A program made the translations under genes and the position numbers. Below, piece after piece: positions 45,882 through 56,500 of a stretch of DNA of 64,000 nucleotides (position 1 is its first letter; every line of letters starts with the position of its first letter). This DNA is from Imperialibacter sp. EC-SDR9 (GTDB lineage Bacteria > Bacteroidota > Bacteroidia > Cytophagales > Cyclobacteriaceae): assembly GCF_902498805.1 (NCBI RefSeq), contig NZ_LR701582.1:143519-207518 (forward strand). The letters run 5' to 3'. Below the pieces are notes generated by a model that did not search any database, was not told the origin of the DNA, and saw only the letters and a program-made list of their open reading frames with translations.

Positions 45882-46625
45882 ATGTCAGGACATAGTAAGT
45901 GGTCAACCATCAAGCGGAAGAAAGGTGCGCTGGACGCCAAACGGGGAAAGATATTTACCAAACTGAACAGGGAAATCACTGTCGCTATCAAAGAAGGTGG
46001 CCCTAACCAGGAGGCGAATACCAGGCTGAAGATTGCTATTCAGAACGCTAAAGGGGCTAATATGCCCAAGGATAACATCGATAGGGCGATAAAAAAAGCC
46101 TCAGGCGACGATGCTGACAGCTATCAGGAGCTGACCTACGAGGGATACGGCCCGCACGGCATTGCTATATACGTGGAGTGCACCACAGACAACCAGAACC
46201 GCACAGTACAAAATGTAAGACACGCTTTTACAAAGCATGGCGGAAGTTTGGGTACTAATGGCTCGCTTGAGTTTCTGTTCGAAAGAAAGGGGAGCTTTCA
46301 AGTAGTGAAACCGGAAGGCTTTGACGAGGATGAGTTTACCCTAGAAGTGATCGATGGAGGAGCGGAAGACCTGGAGGTGGAAGAGGAGTATGTGACGGTG
46401 ACTTGTGCATTCGAAGATTTCGGTAAAATGCAGAAGAAGCTTGATGAGATGAATGTGCAGGTGGAGAATGCAGAGCTACAGAGAGTGCCAGCCAACCGCC
46501 TAAGCTTGGGGGATGAAGAGTTTGTGAAAGTGATGAAGCTCATCGACGCATTGGAAGATGATGACGATGTGCAGAAGGTATTCCATAATCTCGAAATTAC
46601 AGAGAGTCAAATGGAATTGATTTGA
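45882..46625 (+). CDS. yebC: YebC/PmpR-family protein (TACO1-like)
   Basis: A 247-aa cytoplasmic protein opening with MSGHSKWSTIKRKKGALDA, the invariant YebC start, followed by IAIQNAKGANMPKDNIDRAIKKA and YEGYGPHGIAIYVECTTDN. Members have been described as DNA-binding regulators and, more recently, as ribosome-associated factors that help translate proline-rich or difficult stretches. A terminator follows, so it is separated from pncB. Confidence 0.97.
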   Translation: MSGHSKWSTIKRKKGALDAKRGKIFTKLNREITVAIKEGGPNQEANTRLKIAIQNAKGANMPKDNIDRAIKKASGDDADSYQELTYEGYGPHGIAIYVECTTDNQNRTVQNVRHAFTKHGGSLGTNGSLEFLFERKGSFQVVKPEGFDEDEFTLEVIDGGAEDLEVEEEYVTVTCAFEDFGKMQKKLDEMNVQVENAELQRVPANRLSLGDEEFVKVMKLIDALEDDDDVQKVFHNLEITESQMELI

Positions 46626-46651
46626 CCTCTTTTAATGTTACTTTCGGATAG

Positions 46652-46678
46652 GGATTGATACTAAATCAATCCTTTTTT
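46652..46678 (+). terminator. Terminator-like hairpin between yebC and pncB
   Basis: GGATTGAT (46652-46659) pairs with ATCAATCC (46665-46672) across a 5-base loop and runs into six T. It ends four bases before the pncB ATG at 46683, so any transcript entering pncB from upstream passes it. It ends yebC transcription, attenuates pncB, or both. Confidence 0.8.
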
Positions 46679-46682
46679 ATTT

Positions 46683-48161
46683 ATGAAGATTACCAAAGAC
46701 TTATACAGTGCTTCTATGGCGCTGCTTACCGACCTTTACCAACTCACCATGGCCTATGGCTACTGGAAGTCGGGCAAGGCAGATCAGAAAGCCGTTTTTA
46801 ACCTATTCTTTAGAAACAACCCTTTCGGCGGAGGCTATACAGTCGCCTGCGGTTTGGAATATGTCGTCGACTATCTTAACAACTTCCATTTTTCAAAACA
46901 GGATCTCAACTACCTGGCTGAAAAAACAGGTAACGACGGGCAACCGCTGTTTGAGCCTGCATTTCTCGAGTATCTGGCCAACCTGAAGTTTACCTGTGAT
47001 ATCGAAGCGGTGCCCGAAGGAACCATCGTTTTCCCTCACGAACCTATGGTGCGGGTGACAGGTTCGATTCTTCAATGCCAACTCATAGAAACGCCGCTCT
47101 TGAACCTTATTAATTTTCAAACGCTGGTGGCTACCAAAGCATCCCGCATCTACCAGGCTGCCGGCGGTGATCCGGTCATGGAGTTTGGTTTGAGGAGGGC
47201 GCAAGGTATTGACGGAGCGCTGGCCGCTAGTCGCTCCGCTTTTATCGGCGGCTGCACTTCCACCAGCAACGTGATGGCGGGCAAGCTCTTCGGAATTCCG
47301 GTAAGTGGCACCCATGCCCATAGCTGGGTGATGTCGTTCGATAGTGAGAAGGAGGCTTTTGAAACTTATGCCGAAGCCATGCCTAACAACACGGTGCTGC
47401 TGGTCGACACCTACGACACGGAGGAAGGCATCCGTCAGGCCATCGCTGTCGGAAAGACGATGCAGGCCAAAGGGCAGCAGTTGATGGGTATTCGGATAGA
47501 CAGCGGTGACCTGGCCTATTTCTCGCAAATGGCCAGAGAGATGCTTGACGAAGCCCGCCTGAAGAATGTGAAAGTTGTGGCCAGCAACGACCTGGATGAA
47601 AACCTCATTCAGAGTTTGAAGCTGCAGGAAGCGAAAATTGACGTATGGGGCATCGGCACCAAGCTGGTGACAGCTTATGACCAGCCTGCGCTGGGGGCAG
47701 TGTACAAACTGTCAGCTATTGAGAACCATGGCATGTGGCAGTATAAGCTGAAGCTTTCGGAGCAGACGGTGAAAATGAACAACCCAGGCATCCAGCAGGT
47801 CAAAAGGTTCAATGACGGCAAGCAGTATGTAGGTGACATGATTTTTGATGTAAATACAGAGCTAAAAAAGAAGAGCCTCATCATTGATCCGATGGATGCT
47901 ACAAAGAGAAAAACACTGAATGCTGAGAAGTTAAACAGTGAAGACTTGCTGGTGCCGGTTTTTAAAAGTGGCCGTTGTATATATGACCTTCCTGACATCA
48001 AGGATATCAAGAAGCGGCACACTGAGCAACTTGGCATGCTCGATAGAAGTGTAAAACGCTTTGTGAATCCACATGTTTACCCCGTAGGCTTGGAGGAAAG
48101 CCTTCATAAGGCCAAAACAGAACTGATTCTAAAACTTCGAAAAGTGACTAGCAATGAATAA
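46683..48161 (+). CDS. pncB: Nicotinate phosphoribosyltransferase
   Basis: A 492-aa enzyme that makes nicotinate mononucleotide from nicotinate and PRPP for NAD salvage. It has [15 protein letters not shown] near the N-terminus, [36 protein letters not shown] (catalytic His loop) and [14 protein letters not shown]. An alternative start at the internal Met12 (46716) also fits family alignments and would move the start away from the terminator. pncA overlaps its end by 8 bp. Confidence 0.97.
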   Translation: MKITKDLYSASMALLTDLYQLTMAYGYWKSGKADQKAVFNLFFRNNPFGGGYTVACGLEYVVDYLNNFHFSKQDLNYLAEKTGNDGQPLFEPAFLEYLANLKFTCDIEAVPEGTIVFPHEPMVRVTGSILQCQLIETPLLNLINFQTLVATKASRIYQAAGGDPVMEFGLRRAQGIDGALAASRSAFIGGCTSTSNVMAGKLFGIPVSGTHAHSWVMSFDSEKEAFETYAEAMPNNTVLLVDTYDTEEGIRQAIAVGKTMQAKGQQLMGIRIDSGDLAYFSQMAREMLDEARLKNVKVVASNDLDENLIQSLKLQEAKIDVWGIGTKLVTAYDQPALGAVYKLSAIENHGMWQYKLKLSEQTVKMNNPGIQQVKRFNDGKQYVGDMIFDVNTELKKKSLIIDPMDATKRKTLNAEKLNSEDLLVPVFKSGRCIYDLPDIKDIKKRHTEQLGMLDRSVKRFVNPHVYPVGLEESLHKAKTELILKLRKVTSNE

Positions 48162-48759
48162 AGAAGCCCTGATCGTTGTAGACATACAAAACGACTTTCT
48201 TCCTGGTGGTGCGCTGGCAGTTAACCAGGGTGATGAGATCATTCCTTTTGTCAATGAGTTGATGGAACAGTTCGACCTCGTCGTTGTTACACAAGACTGG
48301 CACCCGGCCAACCACGGTAGCTTTGCGGCTAACCACGAAGGGAAGAAGCCGGGCGAGATAATTGACTTGCATGGACTGCCTCAGATCATGTGGCCGGTGC
48401 ATTGTGTGCAGGGGTCGAAAGGCGCTGAGTTTGCTTCAAATTTGAATACGACAAGATTTAGGAAAGTATTTCGAAAAGGCACCGACTCCACAATTGATAG
48501 CTATAGCGGCTTGTTCGACAACGGGAAGAGGAAGTCGACAGGACTTGGCGAATACTTAAAATCAGAAGGTGTGGAGAAAGTTACTGTGGTGGGGCTGGCT
48601 GCCGATTACTGCGTGAAGTTCACCGCTTTGGATGCGAAGGAATTTGGCTTTGAGGTCGTGTTGACTGTGGCGGGCACACGGGCCGTCAATTTACAACGTG
48701 GCGACTTTGAAGAGGCCCTGAAGGAAATGGAGAGGGCAGGGGTGGAGGTGAGGAGGTAA
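48154..48759 (+). CDS. pncA: Nicotinamidase
   Basis: A 201-aa isochorismatase-fold enzyme that converts nicotinamide to nicotinate, feeding pncB. The catalytic triad is visible: Asp10 (VVDIQNDF), Lys108 (RKGTD) and Cys153 ([12 protein letters not shown]). Metal ligands Asp48, His50 and His54 fall in [10 protein letters not shown]. It overlaps pncB by 8 bp, giving a two-gene NAD-salvage operon. A long hairpin follows. Confidence 0.97.
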   Translation: MNKEALIVVDIQNDFLPGGALAVNQGDEIIPFVNELMEQFDLVVVTQDWHPANHGSFAANHEGKKPGEIIDLHGLPQIMWPVHCVQGSKGAEFASNLNTTRFRKVFRKGTDSTIDSYSGLFDNGKRKSTGLGEYLKSEGVEKVTVVGLAADYCVKFTALDAKEFGFEVVLTVAGTRAVNLQRGDFEEALKEMERAGVEVRR

Positions 48760-48760
48760 G

Positions 48761-49839
<1,079 letters not shown>

Positions 49840-49861
49840 TTATGGTTATTACGAGAGAGTG

Positions 49862-49893
49862 CAAATCTAACACCCGTACCCACTAAAAACAAA
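49862..49893 (-). promoter_or_regulatory. Promoter of gap (Bacteroidetes consensus)
   Basis: On the minus strand TTTG (49890-49893) and TAGATTTG (49862-49869) are spaced by 20 bp, a full match to the -33 TTTG / -7 TAnnTTTG pattern. The start codon lies about 35 bp downstream of the -7 box. Confidence 0.8.
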
Positions 49894-49956
49894 GAAGTTA
49901 GCCGTTAAGGTTCAGTAGTTTTTCAATCATTTTTAGAAAATTTTTCCGCAATGCTT

Positions 49957-49987
49957 TGCAATTAAAATGAGGCCATATATCTTTGCA
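49957..49987 (+). promoter_or_regulatory. Promoter of tRNA-Glu (Bacteroidetes consensus)
   Basis: TTTG (49957-49960) and TATCTTTG (49980-49987) are separated by 19 bp, a full match to the Bacteroidetes vegetative promoter. The mature tRNA begins 61 bp downstream. Confidence 0.8.
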
Positions 49988-50047
49988 CCACAATTCAGGA
50001 AAGGGGTAGCAAATAATGCAAAACTCGTTCAGGATTGTCCCCAAAAT

Positions 50048-50119
50048 GGTCCGTTCGTCTAGGGGTTAGGACGCCAGGTTTTCATCCTGGTAACAGGGGT
50101 TCGATTCCCCTACGGACTA
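50048..50119 (+). tRNA. tRNA-Glu (anticodon UUC)
   Basis: A 72-nt cloverleaf: acceptor GGTCCGT with ACGGACT (first pair G-U), D-arm with GGGGTTAGGA, anticodon stem CCAGG/CCTGG with loop TTTTCAT (anticodon TTC), and T-arm GGGGTTCGATTCCCC. The discriminator is A; CCA is not encoded. An intrinsic terminator follows directly. The 3' end plus terminator recurs at 58616-58657. Confidence 0.97.
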
Positions 50120-50120
50120 C

Positions 50121-50148
50121 AAAAAGCCGCTGCGAAGCGGCTTTTTTC
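50121..50148 (+). terminator. Intrinsic terminator of tRNA-Glu
   Basis: AAAAAGCCGC (50121-50130) pairs with GCGGCTTTTT (50137-50146) around a 6-base loop, with A and T tracts on either side, so it can work in both directions. Confidence 0.9.
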
Positions 50149-50176
50149 GTTAATAAGAACTTATGTTTGCTCTACG

Positions 50177-50257
50177 GGATCAAGCGGAAAATCTGGGATC
50201 AAGCAATATTTCTGGGGGATTAATTCGGATCAAGCGGAAAATGGATCAAGCGGAAAA
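50177..50257 (+). repeat. Clustered GGATCAAGC repeats, possible remnant of a transposon end
   Basis: GGATCAAGCGGAAAA occurs at 50177-50191, 50227-50241 and 50243-50257, and its first nine bases also at 50196-50204, giving four copies in 81 bp. Another GTGGATCAAA lies at about 50299-50308. IS21-family elements carry several short repeats of this kind at their ends, so this may be what is left of one; no transposase gene is present. Confidence 0.5.
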
Positions 50258-50292
50258 CCTGGGGAGTATAGAGAAAGAGTATAATTTTGACG

Positions 50293-50588
50293 TAAAAAGT
50301 GGATCAAAGAGGAGAGGCAGCTTTCTCAAGAGAAGCTTGCATTTGAGGACGGATCACATCCAACGCTTATTCATCGTTTTGAAAATGGGCATAACCTGCC
50401 AACAGCGACCGCCATATTTAAACTTGCTGAAGTTCTTGAAGTGGGGTCGGAGTGTTTTGTTGTCGATATATCGAATCTGTTGTTATGTATAAAGCTGGCA
50501 ATGGATTCAAACGCTTATGCCCGCCATCAAAGGCTCGCTTTTTTCTCAGACGCATCACTTATTTATCTCTGTCTTAATTTTCCTTTAT
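50293..50588 (+). pseudogene. Remnant of an XRE-family helix-turn-helix gene (no start codon)
   Basis: One frame encodes, from about 50293, RKKWIKEERQLSQEKLAFED, then GSHPTLIHRFENGHNLPTA and TAIFKLAEVLEV, the standard Xre pattern. The frame is preceded by a TGA stop with no ATG, GTG or TTG before the domain, and after about 60 residues it runs into unrelated sequence that ends at 50588 inside the next gene. The gene is therefore truncated at the 5' end and non-functional. It may be debris of a mobile element or toxin-antitoxin gene. Confidence 0.6.
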
Positions 50589-53500
50589 GATTTTTCCGAG
50601 TGTTTGATGTATACTATCGCCCTGAAGTACAATGATATACGTGCCGGCATTTAAGTCTTTTACATCATAGATATGATCTTTTCTAAAATGAAATTCTTTG
50701 GCAAGTCTTCCATCCAACGTCAATAATCGTATTCTGCTGTTGCTGTCAAGTTCTACCCCTTCTAAACTAAATTGATTCCTCACCGGGTTCGGATAAATTG
50801 AGATCGCATTTCCAACTTTTCGGAGTCCGGTGATATCCTCATCTAAATCTGTAACGGTGATGGCCACTTCAAGGGTAGTAGCGTTGCCTGCAGCATCGGT
50901 GGCAATCAAATCAATGAGATAGACATTGTCTGCATTACCATCCAGAGGGCTTTCAAAGTCTGGAGCGCTGGAGAAACTAATTGCACCAGCGACTAAGGTA
51001 AACAGGCTCTCATCTTTGCTGACACCTAAGCTGAATGTTACGGACTCATCCGCTGTCGCTGTGTAGACTGTGCCTACACTGTTTTCAGCTACGCTGGCAG
51101 TAGTGGCTGATGTGATTGTTGGGGCTATCTCGTCTAAATCTGTCACGGTGATGGCCACTTCAAGGGTAGTAGCGTTGCCTGCAGCATCAGTCGCAATTAA
51201 ATCAATGAGATAGACATTGTCTGCATTGCCATCCAGAGGGCTTTCAAAGTCTGGAGCGCTGGTAAAGCTAATTGCACCAGCGGCTAAGGTAAACAGGCTC
51301 TCATCTTTGCTGACACCTAAGCTGAATGTTACCGATTCATTAGCAGTCGCTGTGTAGACTGTGCCTACACTGTTCTCAACTACGCTGGCAGTAGTGGCTG
51401 ATGTGATTGTTGGGGCTATCTCATCCTGATCTGTCACGGTGATGGCCACTTCAAGGGTAGTAGTGTTGCCCCCAGCATCGGTGGCAATCAAATCAATGAG
51501 ATAGACATTGTCTGCATTACCATCCAGAGGGCTTTCAAAGTCTGGAGCGCTGGAGAAACTAATTGCACCAGCGGCTAAGGTAAACAGGCTCTCATCTTTG
51601 CTGACACCTAAGCTGAATGTTACCGATTCATTAGCAGTCGCTGTGTAGACTGTGCCTACACTGTTTTCAGCTACGCTGGCAGTAGTGGCTGATGTGATTG
51701 TTGGGGCTATCTCGTCTAAATCTGTCACGGTGATGGCCACTTCAAGGGTAGTAGCGTTGCCACCAGCATCGGTGGCAATCAAATCAATGAGATAGACATT
51801 GTCGGTATTACCATCCAGAGGGCTTTCAAAGTCTGGAGCGCTGGTAAAGCTAATTGCACCAGCGGCTAAGGTAAACAGGCTCTCATCTTTGCTGACACCT
51901 AAGCTGAATGTTACCGATTCATTAGCAGTCGCTGTGTAGACTGTGCCTACACTGTTTTCAGCTACGCTGGCAGTAGTGGCTGATGTGATTGTTGGGGCTA
52001 TCTCGTCTAAATCTGTCACGGTGATGGCCACTTCAAGGGTAGTAGCGTTGCCACCAGCATCGGTGGCAATCAAATCAATGAGATAGACATTGTCGGTATT
52101 ACCATCCAGAGGGCTTTCAAAGTCTGGAGCGCTGGTAAAGCTAATTGCACCAGCGGCTAAGGTAAACAGGCTCTCATCTTTGCTGACACCTAAGCTGAAT
52201 GTTACCGATTCATTAGCAGTCGCTGTGTAGACTGTGCCTACACTGTTTTCAGCTACGCTGGCAGTAGTGGCTGATGTGATTGTTGGGGCTATCTCGTCTA
52301 AATCTGTCACGGTGATGGCCACTTCAAGGGTAGTAGTGTTGCCCCCAGCATCGGTGGCAATCAAATCAATGAGATAGACATTATCTGCATTGCCATCCAG
52401 AGGGCTTTCAATGTCTGGAGCGCTGGAGAAACTAATTGCACCAGCGACTAAGGTAAACAGGCTCTCATCTTTGCTGACACCTAAGCTGAAGGTTACTGAC
52501 TCATCTGCTGCGGCAGTGTAGGCCGTTCCGGTGGAGTTCTCAGCAACGCTTGCCGCTGTAGTTGAGGTGATTGTTGGGAGCAAATTTGTAACTGTGAGGG
52601 CTACTTCAAAGGTAGTAGTGTTGCCCCCAGCATCGGTGGCAATCAAATCAATGAGATAGACATTGTCTGCATTACCATCCAGAGGCATTTCAAAGTCTGG
52701 AGCGCTGGTAAAGCTAATTGCACCAGCGACTAAGGTAAACAGGCTCTCATCTTTGCTGACACCTAAGCTGAAGGTTACCGATTCACTAGCAGTCGCCGAG
52801 TAGATTGTCCCTACACTGTTTTCAGCTACGCTCACAGAAGTAGCTGACGTAATTGTTGGATCAACAACATCCTGAAACGTATCCAATGCCGCGACATAAT
52901 TGCGTGGTTGCCCTCCGATACTGGTGAAAGAACCTCCTGCATACACTGTACTACCTGAGATAGCGAGTGAATTTACAGTACTACTCGCTGAGGGATCCCA
53001 GTCAGCGACTAGTCCTGTGTTGGCATTTAAAGCCGCAATATAACTACGAGATTGGCCTCCAATATTAGTGAAACTACCTCCTGCGTATATTATTGCTCCA
53101 GAGATAGCCAGTGAATTCACCTGATTATCAGCTGAAGGATTCCATACTTTGGCTTCCCCTGTCCCGGCATCCAACGCAGCAATACGACTACGGGATTGGC
53201 CTCCAATACTGGTGAAACTGCCTCCTGCATATACCGTACTTCCCGAGATTGCCAGTGAAGTTACCTGGCTACCTGCCGATGCCGAAGGGTTCCATGCCGT
53301 TGCTTGTCCTGTAACGGCGTCCAAAGCTGCAATACGACTGCGAGATTGACCTCCGATGCTTGTAAAAAGCCCTCCTGCATATATCGTACTTCCTGATATC
53401 GCTAGTGAATTTACTGTGTTATTGGCAGAGGGATCCCAGGCGGTAGCTTGTCCCGAACTGGCATCCAGACCAGCAATACGACTGCGAGACTGACCTCCAA

Positions 53501-56500
53501 TGCTGGTGAAAGTCCCTCCTGCATACACTGTGCTACCCGACGCCACCAGTGAATTCACTGAATTATTGGCTGAGGGGTTCCAGGGGGTGGCTTCTCCTGT
53601 GTTAGGATCCAACGCAGCAATATAATTGCGAGATTGGCCTCCAATACTGGTGAAATCCCCTCCTGCATATACCGTGGTACCCGAGACAGTCAGTGAGCTT
53701 ACTGTATTATTAGCCGAAGGATCCCAGACGGTGATTTGTCCTGCACTTGCATCCCAGGCAGCTAGATAACTACGTGATTCCCCTCCTATGCTATTGAAAG
53801 TGCCTCCTGCATATATCGTACTTCCCGAGATCGCCAGTGAATTCACAAAATCATCTGCCGAGGGGTTCCAGTCGGTGGCTTGTCCTGAACTGGCATCCAA
53901 AGCAGCGATACGACTGCGAGATTTTCCTCCGATACCAGTGAAGCCACCTGCCACATATACGGTACTTCCCGAGATTGCTAATGAAGTTACAGCACTATTG
54001 GCCGAGGGATCCCAGTCGGTAGCTTGTCCAGTACTGGCATCTAAAGCAGCAACATAGCTTCGAGAATGGCCTCCGATGTCATTAAAACTACCTCCGGCAT
54101 ATACAGTATTTCCTGAGATTGCTAGCGAATTTACATGACTACCTACCGATGCCGAAGGATCCCAGGCTGTGGCTTGCCCTGTACCGATGTCTAATGCAGC
54201 AATACGACTGCGTGATTGGCCTCCTATGCTGGTGAAATTCCCGCCAACATATACCGTACTTCCCGAGATTGCTAGAGAATTTACAGCACTATTAGCCGAG
54301 GGATCCCAGTCTGTGGCTTGTCCTGTGCTTGCATCCAAAGCAGCTATATAACTGCGAGATTGGTTTCCAATATGTGTGAAATACCCTCCCGCATATACCG
54401 TACCTTCCGAGGTCGCCAACGAATTCACAAAATGATTAGCTGAAGGGTTCCAGGCAGTGGCTTGTCCTGTACTTGCATCCAAGGCTGCAATATGGCTGCG
54501 AGATTGACCTCCAATGATTGTGAAATACCCTCCTGCATATATCATACTTCCTGAGATCGCCATCGAAGCTACCTGACTATTTGCCGAGGGATCCCAGGCT
54601 GAGGCTTGCCCAGTACTTGCATCCAAAGCAGCTATATAACTGCGTGATTGGCCTCCAATGCCGGTGAAATTCCCACCAGCATATACCATGCTTCCTGAGA
54701 TTGTCAGTGAATTCACCGAATTGTTAGCTGAAGGGTTCCAATTTGTAGCTTGTCCCGTACTAACATCCAACGCAGCAATATGACTGCGTGATTGCCCTCC
54801 AATGCTGGTGAAATCTCCTCCAGCGTACACTGTACTTCCCGAGATAGTCAGTGAATTCACATAATTATTAGCTGAAGGATTCCAGGTAGTGGCCTGCCCT
54901 GTACTTGTATCCAAGGCAGCGACATAATTGCGAGATTGGCTACCTATGCTGGTGAAATCTCCTCCCGCATACACTGTGCTACCCGAGACCACCAGTGAAT
55001 TAACAACGCCATTCGCCGATGGATTCCATGCCGTGGCTTGTCCTGTATCGGCATCCAAGGCAGCAATAAAACTACGGGGTTGACCACCGATGCGATTGAA
55101 AATACCTCCTACATATACTGTAGTTCCTGAGATTGCCAGTGAACGTACAGCACTAGTGGCTGAAGGGTCCCAGGCACTTACTTGTCCGGTACTGACATCC
55201 AATGCTGCTATATTACTACGGGATTGGCCTCCTATACTGGTGAAATTCCCTCCTGCATACACCTTATTACCCGAGATCGCTAGTGAATTTACAGAACCAT
55301 TGGCCGAGGGATCCCAATCAGTGGCTTGTCCTGTGCTGGCATCCAAAGCAGCAATACCACTGTGCGATTGGCCTCCAATACTGGTGAAACCCCCTCCCGC
55401 ATATAACGTAGCTCCCGAGATCGCCAGTGAACTTATCGTATTATTAGGTGAGGGGTTCCAGTCAGTGGCTTGTCCTGTACTCGCATCTATAGCAGCTATA
55501 TATCTGCGTGGTTGACCACCGATACTTGTGAATAGACCTCCTGCATACACTGTGCTTCCAGAGATCGCCAGCGAATTTACTAAATTATTGGCTGACGGGT
55601 TCCAGTCAGTGGCTTGCCCTGTCCTGGCATCCAAAGCAGCAATAAAAATACGAGATTGGCCTCCAATGCTTTCAAAATAACCTCCTGCATACACCGTACT
55701 CTCCGAGATTGCCAATGAATATACAGTCCCACTGGCCGATGGATTCCAGGAAGTGGCTTGTCCGGTACTGGCATCTATTGCGGCAATATTTCTGCGGGAC
55801 TTGCCTCCAATGCTAGAGAATTGCCCCCCTACATATACAGTGTTTTCCGAGATCGCCAGTGAACTTACCTGATAACTAGCTGAAGGGTCCCAGTCTGTGG
55901 CTTGCCCTGTACTCGTATCAAAAGCAGCAATATAATTGAGCGATTGGCCTCCTATGCTGGTGAAATTCCCTCCTGCATATACTGTGCCTCCCGAGATCGC
56001 CAGTGAACTTACATAACGATTTGCCGAGGGGTCCCAGGCCGTGACTAGCCCTGTATAGGCATCAAAAGAAGCAATATGACTACGGGACTGGCCTCCAATG
56101 CTGGTGAAAGTCCCTCCTGCATACACTGTGCTACCCGACGCCACCAGTGAATTCACTGAATTATTGGCTGAGGGGTTCCAGGTTGTGGCTTCTCCTGTGT
56201 CAGGATCCAACGCAGCAATATAATTGCGAGATTGGCCTCCAATACTGGTGAAACTTCCGCCTACATATACTATCGTTCCGGAGATTGCCAGTGAGCTTAC
56301 CGAATTATTTGCTGAGGGGTTCCAGGTTGTGGCTTGTCCTGTACTTGCATCTATTGCAGCAATATTATTGCGAGATTGCCCTCCGATGCTTTCAAAATAA
56401 CCTCCTGCATACACCGTGTTTCCCGAGATCGCTATTGAATGTACACTGCCACTGGCCGATGGATTCCAGGAAGTGGCTTGTCCAGTACTTGCATCTATTG

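Noticed and set aside
46683..48759. pncB-pncA as targets of the Nudix-type regulator at 63087
   Set aside because: NrtR regulators often control NAD salvage, but the palindromes near 63 kb have no counterpart upstream of pncB. The divergent ThuA/dehydrogenase operon is the better target.
50163..50492. Plus-strand open frame of 109 codons after tRNA-Glu
   Set aside because: It runs through the GGATCAAGC repeats and gives low-complexity protein. The XRE pattern lies in a different frame, which has no start.
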